NCBI GenBank assembly: GCA_030612965.1
Contig: JAUWMW010000046.1
Location: 1-12,288 of the forward strand
Source: a bacterium
GTDB lineage: Bacteria > Zixibacteria > MSB-5A5 > GN15 > FEB-12
Length of the DNA stretch: 12,288 nt
Direction: 5' to 3'
Under the pieces are notes generated by a model that searched no databases, had not been told where the DNA came from, and saw only the letters and a program-made list of their open reading frames with translations. Of the stretch, positions 1 to 9,200 are shown one piece after another. Position 1 is the first letter of the stretch. Each line of letters begins with the position of its first letter. The translations under genes were made by a program, and so were the position numbers.

Positions 1-294
1 GTGACGGTCCTGCTGGAGCAGGACTGTTGCGATGGAGTTTACGCCCCAATGCCGGATCGGCTGATCGAGTTTTATATCCACCAGGAAGAATGTGGGATAC
101 CGATCGAGGGTGACCCGATAGCGACTGCTGTCACCGACGAGAACGGCGTGGCCACGGCCACCCTGACAGCAACCGAGGTCGGACTGTTCACTATCGGTGT
201 CAAGTACGCAGGAGAAGAACAGCCGGGGCCGGATGATCCGCCCAACTCGGCCTGCAACCCCGATGATCGCGTCAAGATTCTCGCCTCAATCGAC
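1..294 (+). other. Invasin/Big-like Ig domain at the visible N-terminus of the giant protein
   Basis: Residues ~1-98 differ from the following repeats. They contain the phrase TDENGVATATLTATEVG, followed by FTIGVKYAG. This is the pattern of bacterial Ig-like (Big_1/invasin-type) domains, in which an acidic turn and a run of alternating A/T/V residues precede the last strands. A CC pair and a third cysteine lie near the start. The domain is probably cut by the window edge, so its full extent is unknown. The assignment is by eye. Confidence 0.5.
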
Positions 295-3200
295 TGCACC
301 AGGTTCGACATAATCTGGGATCCGGTTGAAATCGAATGTTCCACCGGTCAGTTTTTTGTGTGCAGCGGTGAAACGGTTTGCTTACCCACTACTGTACTCT
401 ATGACGGCGCCGGTGATCTACTGTTTACAATTCCCGGTGGGCTACCGTGCACTATTGATCCGGCTACCGGAGAGCTTTGCCTTACCCCCGACACCACCGG
501 AACCTATTACATCAATGTAACGGTAACCGACAGTGTAGGGCAGACTGACCAGTGCACCGCTGCCTTTGAGATCACGATGAACAGTGCACCAACAGTCGAT
601 CTCCCGCCGGACATGACGGTCTATCCGTGCTATCCAAAAGAAGTGTGCATACCCGTGACGGTAGCCGACGTTGACGACAACATCGTGAGTATTACACCGA
701 GCATCGGTGCTTATGCCAACGGTGAGGTTTGCATCACAATCGACCAGCCGGGAACACTCGAACTGGCGGTCACCGTTACCGATGAATGTGGCGTGATTGA
801 TGCCGACACTCTGGTGATCACCGCCGACCCGGGACCGACAGTGTTTGTCGATCTCGGCGCGGACATCGACACGTTCCTTTGCGAGCCGTCGGAAATCTGC
901 ATTCCGATTGAGACAATCACGGGCTATGAATCGCTGACCACAAATATCGGTTACGTTGAAGGCGGACACGTCTGCTTCACTCCCGAGATGGACGGCGTTT
1001 ATGACATGATCGTCGAAGTGACCGACACCTGCGGTCAGACAGCCTCCGACACTGTCGCTGTGACGGTTACGTTCAATCAGTCTCCACAAGTTTCGCTGGG
1101 CGCCGACACGACTATCTATCCCTGCTATCCACGCGATATCTGCATCGCTATCGATTTGACCGACGTCGATGACAACATCGTCGACGTTACTACCAACCTG
1201 GGACACATTGCCGAGGGTCAGGTTTGCTTAACCATTCAGGAGCCCGGTTCCTACGATCTGATTGTCCAGGCCGTTGATGCCTGTGGCGTCACGGCAGTAG
1301 ATACGGTAACGATCACCGCTGATCCCGGTGTGGATCCGTTTGTGATTCTGCCGGACGATTTCGATACCCTCCTGTGCGGTAGCGAGACGATTTGTGCGGA
1401 CGTTACCACTATCGTCGAGTACGGATCGCTGACAACTAATCTCGGCGCTTACGACGCTCAGACGGGGCAGGTCTGTTTTACACCCGAAGGCGCCGGGCTG
1501 TACTCCTTAATTGTCGAAGTTACCGACACCTGCGGTCTGGTGGCTGCGGACACGATGGATATCACGGTGTCGATCAACCAGGCGCCGACAGTGAGCGCGG
1601 TTGCCGATACTTCCTTCTACCTGTGTTTCCCGCAGGCGATCTGCCTGCCGGTTGACATAGATGACCCCGATCACAACATCGTTGAGATTACTACCAGCCA
1701 GGGCTATTACGATAACGGACTGGTCTGTTTCACACCCTACGCCGCGGGCAGCTACGAAATAGTCGTGACGGCCACTGATGAATGCGGAGAGTCCGCTTCG
1801 ACTACTATCAACCTCACCGTTATGACCGACCAGGATATCGTCATCGAATGCCCCAATGACACTACTCTGTCCGTCTGCGTGCGGGACACCATCTGTCTCC
1901 CGTTGAGCGGCATTCCTCAGTCGGATTATATCACCATTGACGTCCTGGGACTCAACACCTGGTACGACCCGGGTACGCATTCGGTCTGTTTTTACACTGA
2001 GTGTTCCAATCAGAACAACATCCAGATTATGGTGCACACACCGTGCAGCACTTACACCTGTGAGTTCACAGTTACGGTCGAATGTAACGTTGACCCGCTG
2101 GTGCTATTGCCACCGGATACGACTATGATGCTGTGTGGTCCGAGCGATATCTGCCTCCCGGTCGGTATCAGCGACGTCAATAACAATATAGTGAACATCC
2201 AAGTGGACGGTGGCACCTACAACGCCGCCACCGGGCAGGTCTGCTTCGCCGCCGACACCGCCGGCACATATCGAATTATGGTGACTGCGGTTGATGACTG
2301 TGGCGGTGAAGATGCCGATGAGATCATCGTGACCGTGCTCTTCAACGAGCCGCCGGTCTGTCAGGTTCCGAACGACACGAGCATCTTTCTATGTGATGCC
2401 GTTGAGATCTCATTGCCGGTAACGGCATCCGACGTCGACGGCAATCTGATCGGCTGCGAAGTGATTAGCGGACCGGGGACGATCGTCGATGGCAACTGGA
2501 CGTACATACCGACCGTGGATGAGACCGTAACCGTGACCGTAGTCTGCACCGATGAATGCGGCGCTACATGCGAAGCGAGCTTCGCGGTGACATTTGAGAT
2601 GAACAAAGCTCCGGTGGTGTCATGTGCGGACTTCTTTGAGCCGATCTTCGTGTGCAGCCTCAACGATGAGCTTTGCATAGACGGTTTTACGTTCCTGGAT
2701 CCGGATGACAACCTCGCTTCGGTGACCGTGAGTGTTAATGGAGAAATATACCCGTTGGTCGAAGGTGTCGTCTGTTTTGTGCCGATCGAAGGGACCAACC
2801 TTATCACCCTCACAGCCATCGATGAATGCGGTGCTGAAAGCTCCTGCAGCACGGCTATTGATGTCATTGTCAATAGCGCTCCGGTCTGCGAAGGCCCCAA
2901 CGACACCACACTATTCCTATGCAACTTGACCGAAATCTGCCTTCCGCTTTCGGCCGGCGACGGCGATGGGAACTTTGACCGATGGGAACTCATCTCCGGT
3001 CCCGGCGCTATCAATGGTGACCAGTGGTGCTACACACCCGAAGGCACCGAGACAGTCACGGTCACAGGCCGCGCCACGGATTCATGCGGCGCCTACTGCG
3101 ACCAGACCTTCAACGTGGCGTTTGAAATCAACCAGTCGCCGACAGTAGTCTGTCCCGACTTTCCCGATCCTGCATTCGTCTGCGATCTTTCTGAGATTTG

Positions 3201-6200
3201 CTTGGATGGGTTCTTGGTTTCCGACGTCAATGGCAACCTGGATTCGGTTGTCGTAACTGTAAACGCTATAGTGACGCCATGGGATCAGGGACAGATCTGC
3301 TTCACTCCAATGGAGGGGCCGAACCTTATCACGGTATCGGCAATCGATTCGTGCGGCGCGGTGTCAGACTGCCAGACCGTGGTATATGTGGCCCTGAATA
3401 ACCCGCCCACCTGCAATGTGCCAAATGATACCACCATCTTCCTCTGCGATCTTACCGAAGTGTCGCTGCCGGTTAGCGGTGACGATATCGACGGCAACCT
3501 GACCGGTTGTTCGATTATCAGCGGTCCGGGACAACTCATCAATGGACTCTGGACTTACACTCCGTCCGGCGATGAGACTGTCACGGTCACGATTCAGTGC
3601 ACCGATGATTGTGGTGCAACGTGCGAAAGCAGCTTTACCGTAACGTTCGACTTGAACGCACCACCGGCGGTGGCCTGCGTCGACTTCCTCGAACCGGTCT
3701 TTGTGTGCAACCTGAATGATGAGATATGTGTCGAAGGTTTTGGCGCCATCGATGAAGACGGGAATCTCGACACTATATGGGTCACAGTCGACGGCAACGA
3801 TTACCCCGTTATAGAAAACAGCGTCTGCTTTGTGCCGACCGAAGGCGCCAACTCGATGATTCTCTATGCCGTCGATGATTGCGGTGATACCAGTTGGTGC
3901 GACGCCGTCGTCGAGGTTATTCTCAACAGCGAGCCGGTTTGCCTGATGCCGACTGACACTACTCTGTTCAACTGCGGCCCGCAGGAACTCTGCCTGCCAC
4001 TCGTCGCCGATGACCCGGACGGCAACCTGGCCGGATGGCAGTTGATCTCCGGTCCCGGCGCTATTAATGGTGACCAGTGGTGCTACACTCCCGAAGGCAC
4101 CGAGCTAGTCACGGTCACAGCCCGCGCCACGGATTCATGCGGCGCCTACTGCGACCAGACATTCAACGTGACGTTTGAGATCAACCAGCCACCGATAGTC
4201 ACCTGCCCCGGTGACACCACCCTCTGGACCTGCGACATGACTGACGTTTGCATCGGTGGCTTTGCGGTGTCCGACCCGGAGGGTGCTCTGGAGTCGATTA
4301 TTGTAACGGTCAACGGTGTTCAGGTCATTATGGCTAACGATACCGTCTGCTTCACGCCGATTGAAGGACCTAACGTCATCGTTCTGACAGCTCTCGACGC
4401 TTGCGGCGCCGAGAGTTCTTGTGAGACGATCGTGACAGTTGATCTCAACGACCCGCCCATCTGCAATCCGCCGAACGATACGACCATCGTCCTTTGCGAA
4501 CCTGAAGAAATCTGTCTGCCGGTGTCGGCTACCGACCCTAACGGCAATTTCGATCGTTGTGAAGTCTTCTCCGGTGTGGGTGAAATCGTCGACGGTTACT
4601 GGTGCTATACTCCGGACAAGAGCATCGGCGGTACTATCACCGTGCGCTGCTACGATAGCTGCGGCGCATACTGCGACGCCGAATTCACAGTGACCATCGA
4701 AATCAACACACCGCCGATAGTCTATGATCGGTTTACCTCTGCTACCTTGTGTGAACCCGACCAACTCCGCGAGGTTGCCGTTACTGCTTTCGACGCTGAT
4801 GGCGACCCGATGACCTTCATCATGCTGTCCGGCGTGGGGACTGTTGATACCCAGACGGGATTGATCAGTTACTTCCCGGATACATCCGGTGTCTACACCT
4901 TTGAAGTGGCGGCCTACGATACTTGCGCCGGCGATACCGGTTTTGTTTACGACACGATAGCAATAAACAGCCCGCCGATTCTCCTGACGTTTGACTCTAC
5001 CATTTATCTGTGCAACATTCAGGAAATCTGCTTCGATGTTGTCGCCACCGATGCCGACGGCGACATTCTGAACATCACCCAGGAATCTGGTCCGGGCGGG
5101 TTTACGATGTTGACCGACAGTTCCGGAGAGACCTGCTTTATGCCGGACGACGTCGACTCGGCCACATACATATTTGAATACTGTGTTACCGATCCTTGTA
5201 CCCGCAGCAAGATTTACAGCGAAGCCTGCCCCGAGTGTCCGCCGTGCGATCCGGATACGATCAGGATTACCGTACTGCTCGACCGCCCCCCGGTCGTTGA
5301 GTGTCCGGAACCTCAGTTGTTCTCGATATGTGAACCGGACACTCTTTGCTTTGAGTTCAACGCCAGCGATCCGGAGTTACAGCCGTTAACGGTGAATATC
5401 CTGTCCGGCAACGCCTGGTTCGATGCCGGCTTGGTTTGTTTCGAGGCGACCACCTCCGACCAGTTTGACATCGTCATTGAGGTCGTGGACATTTGTGACC
5501 ACTCCGACACCTGCATCGTGCCGGTGACAATCGAGGGCAACCACGCGCCGATCGTCGTCAGCGCCGACGATTTCGCGACGTTCCTTTGTGAACCGACAGA
5601 GATCTGCTTTGATGTCGCCGTCACGGATGCCGACATGGATGTTCTCACTGTCACAGTCAATAATGGGACATATGACAGCGACGCCGGGCAGGTCTGCTTC
5701 AACGCCGACACTGCCGGCAGCTACATGATAATCGTCACTGCGGCCGATTCCTGCGGCGCTACTGCAAGTGACACAACGGTGGTCACGGTTGACCTGAACG
5801 AACCGCCGTATGTTGATCTTGGCGCCGATTTCGAAGTAGGTTTGTGCGGCCTCACCGAAGTTTGTGTCGACGTTACCGTTGGTGACGAGGACGGCAACCT
5901 ACTTACCGTAACTCCGAATCTCGGCAGTTACGATCCGCAGACCGGCAAGGTCTGTTTCGAGGTTGACCATGACGGCGCCTACGAGTTAATCGTCGAAGCC
6001 ACCGACGAGTGCGGTGCAACGGCGGCGGATACGGTGACAGTCACTGTGACCTCCGGCGCGCCGCCATTTGTCGATCTTGGTGACGATCTCGATCTCGACT
6101 TGTGTGAACTGGGCGAAATCTGCGTCGATGTCAACACGATCAGCGTTTACCAGTCACTCACAACCAGCCTGGGTATCTATAACGAGGCTACCTCGCAGGT

Positions 6201-9200
6201 CTGCTTCACGCCTGACGAACCGGGCAATTACACAATGATTGTGACCGTGGTTGATACATGCGACCTGATGGCCGCCGACACAATCAACGTCAGCGTGGAC
6301 ATCAACAGCCCGCCGATCGCGACAGGAATGCCCGACACAACGGTATACTTGTGCTATCCGCAGGCTATATGCCTGCCGATAGACATCTCCGATCCGGATG
6401 ACAATATCCAGAGTATCCATGTCAACCGTGGCTCCTACAGCGACGGGCAGGTCTGTTTCACGCCTTACGACAGTGGCACTTTCGAGATTATCGTAACGGT
6501 TACGGACAGTTGCGACATGGTCGATGCCGACACTGCTTATGTGACAATCCAGACCGACCAGGGGATCGAGCTTGTCTGTCCGAACGACACGACTATCTTC
6601 ACTTGTGTCGGTGACACTTTCTGCCTGCCGATCGGCGGCATCCCCGACATTGCCACCGTCAACGTGACCGGCATCAACACCTGGTTCGATGATGAACTGC
6701 AATCTGTCTGTTTCATCTCCGAGTGTGGCAATACCAACCAGGTCACGCTCGAGGTTGTCACTCCGTGCGGCAGCTTCAGTTGCAGCTTCACAGTGACAAT
6801 CGAGTGCAACCACAAACCGCTCGTACTCTTGCCGCCCGAGTCAAGCATCATGTCCTGCGATCCGTCGGAGGTCTGCGTGCCGGTGGGCGTCTACGATCCG
6901 GACGGAAATATCGCTGATATCATAGTCGTCGGCGGCTTGTACGATCCGCTACACAGCCGCGTCTGCTTTACCTCCGACACAGCCGGTGTCTACAGCTTGA
7001 TCGTGACGGCTGTCGATGAATGCGGCGAAGAGGACAGCGACACTATGGCGGTCACGATTGAATTCAACACCGCGCCGTTTATAATCTATGATTGGGCCGA
7101 CTCCGTCATCACCACCTGTCAGCCCAACATCTGCGTACCGATAGCATTTGGCGACGCCGAAGACAACCTGGTCGAGGTACTGACCGACGTCGGCTACTAC
7201 GACGAAGCCACCGGTGAAATATGTTTCACCGCCGAGAACTCCGGGCTTTACTGCGTCGAGGTAATAGCTATCGATGAATGCGGCCTGGCCGACACGCTGG
7301 ATGCTTGTGTCACGGTTGACATCGGAGAATTCGTACTGATCAACTGTCCGGAAGATACCTTGCAGGCCGAACCGATCTGCGGTCCGACCGAGGTCTGTGT
7401 ACCACTGGAGATCATCGGTAACAAGTTCACTGTTATTCCGTCAATCGGTACTTACGGCGAGGGCGAACTCTGCTTCCCGGCGGACACTGCCGGCATCTAC
7501 GTGATCACGGTAATCGGCAGTGCCGAGTGCAACGACGATACCTGTATAGTGTATGTTGAGGTCACTATCCCGGACGAGGCGGTAATCACCTGCCCCGCCG
7601 ACACCGCTCTGCTGGCCTGCGGACCCGACACCATCTGTTTCGACTATACAGTCTCAGCGTCTGTAGAAATGGTAAGTGTGACGGAACCGGCGTACCTGAG
7701 CGAGAATCAGGTTTGTGTTCCGGTGCTCGAGGCCGGATCGCTTGAGATCACTATGATCGCTACGTCGATCTGCAACTCCGACACTTGCAGCTTTACGGTT
7801 ACCGCGGACTTCAATAGCCCTCCGGAGATCGTTTCCGGCCCGGACACCAGTTTGACGGTGTGCGAGCCATACGAGGTCTGTATCCCTATCTCCTATAGTG
7901 ATGTTGATGATAACATAATAGAGGTGTCATCTTCGCACGGTCAGATCGTTGAAGATGAAGTATGTTTCATCCCGACCGACTTCGGCATTCACACTGTCGT
8001 AGTGTCCGTGCGTGATGCCTGTGGTGAAACAGCCTACGATACGACGGTTGTTACTATTTTGCCGGGTGGGTCACCTTTGATCATTTGTCCTCCCACGACG
8101 ATTTACGACACTTTGTGTACAGCGGATTCCATTTGCATCACGATGCCGATCAGTCCAGGCGATGCGGTCGTAACGATTTCGCCGAACGGTTCCTACAATC
8201 CCGCCACCGGCGAGGTATGTATTTATATCGATGAGACCGGACTGTTTAACATTATGGTGACAGCCGAAGCCCAGTGCGGCGTCGACACCTGCGAGTTTGA
8301 TCTCGATGTTCAGGTGCCCCAGCCCCCTGTCATCACCTGCCCCGGCATCATCGACACCCTGCTCTGCCTGACCGATCCGGTTGAGTTGTGTTATTCGGTG
8401 ACGGTGACCGGAACTGATCCGGTAATCACGGTGGAACCCGAAGGATCCTATGCCGATGGTGAAGTTTGCGTGATAATCGACCAGCCCGGTTCCTATGAGA
8501 TCACCCTGATTGCAACCGGGCGCTGCGATGCCGACACCTGTGTGACGACAATCAACGTCACCAGTGATCAGGCGCCTCAGTTGTTCCTGCCGGAAGAAAC
8601 GCTGGTATTTGAACGCTGTAGCGACGACACGACCCTGGTCTGCATCGACGGCATCTACGCCACCGACCTTGAAGACGACGTGACCCTGATACAGACCTGC
8701 GGCCCTGATGGGTTCGAGTTGATTACCGATGACAGCGGTGTGGTCTGCTTCCTGCCGGATGCCTTCGGGCTGTTCGAGTTCTGCTTCGAAGCGGACGACG
8801 GCTGCAGCATCACTGCCGGGTCTTTCTTCGTCGACATTCAGGAACGAGAGGACTGCGACGTCTGCGTGCGGGTGTCGATCGACGGCGGCAGTTGCACCCC
8901 GGTCGGTCTGCTGAAAACGGTTGACCTCAATATCGAAACGCGCGAGTGGCTGGGCGGATTCGATATCCTGCTGGCTTACGACGCCTCGGTAATGGCGTTC
9001 ACTTATGCCGGCATCGAGGGTACTGCGGTGGATGGCTGGGAGTACTTCGAGTACCGCATCGGCGCCGCTGACTGCGGCGCCTCCTGCCCTTCCGGTCTGA
9101 TTCGTTTGGTCGGAATCGCCGACATAAACAATGGTCCTAATCACCCTCCGCACGAGACATTATTCCCGAACGGTGTCCTGGTCGAGATGCAATTCCAGGT

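Larger units (their letters stand above)
295..8850 (+). repeat. Array of 33 tandem Cys-rich Ig/cadherin-like repeats (R1-R33) inside the giant gene
   Basis: Each unit runs about 240-315 bases, usually 255. The consensus is N-x-x-P, then PxDTTxxLC, xEICLPV, a DxDxN loop, GxY, GxVCFTP, AGxYxIxVTxxDxCG, and a DTxxVTV strand. Unit starts (bases) are R1 295, R2 580, R3 835, R4 1075, R5 1330, R6 1576, R7 1831, R8 2086, R9 2344, R10 2602, R11 2872, R12 3130, R13 3397, R14 3655, R15 3925, R16 4183, R17 4447, R18 4705, R19 4966, R20 5281, R21 5539, R22 5797, R23 6058, R24 6304, R25 6559, R26 6808, R27 7066, R28 7327, R29 7570, R30 7813, R31 8071, R32 8317 and R33 8566. Four cysteines (C1-C4) are nearly universal, and extra pairs appear in subsets. 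The fold is inferred as an Ig/cadherin-like beta-sandwich; I cannot name a Pfam family with certainty. Confidence 0.9.

Noticed and set aside
1..3. GTG at the first base as the true start of the giant gene
   Set aside because: No signal peptide or upstream ribosome site can be seen, and the translation opens in the middle of a beta-domain, so the gene most likely begins upstream.
5221..5260. CPECPPC as a thioredoxin or zinc-ribbon active site
   Set aside because: There is no surrounding thioredoxin or zinc-ribbon context; it is an insertion in a beta-repeat, so only an unexplained cysteine cluster can be claimed.
295..8850. Regular ~255-base periodicity as a CRISPR array or satellite DNA
   Set aside because: The period is in frame, the units differ mostly in a codon-respecting way, and no short identical repeats with unique spacers exist. 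It is protein-domain repetition.
8071..9153. Long open frame of 360 codons on the - strand
   Set aside because: It lies wholly inside the giant gene, has no family resemblance and no ribosome site, and its His/Arg/Val-rich product is what antisense of the repeats gives. Similar long shadows at 442-1206, 4135-4764 and 6154-6813 were rejected for the same reason.
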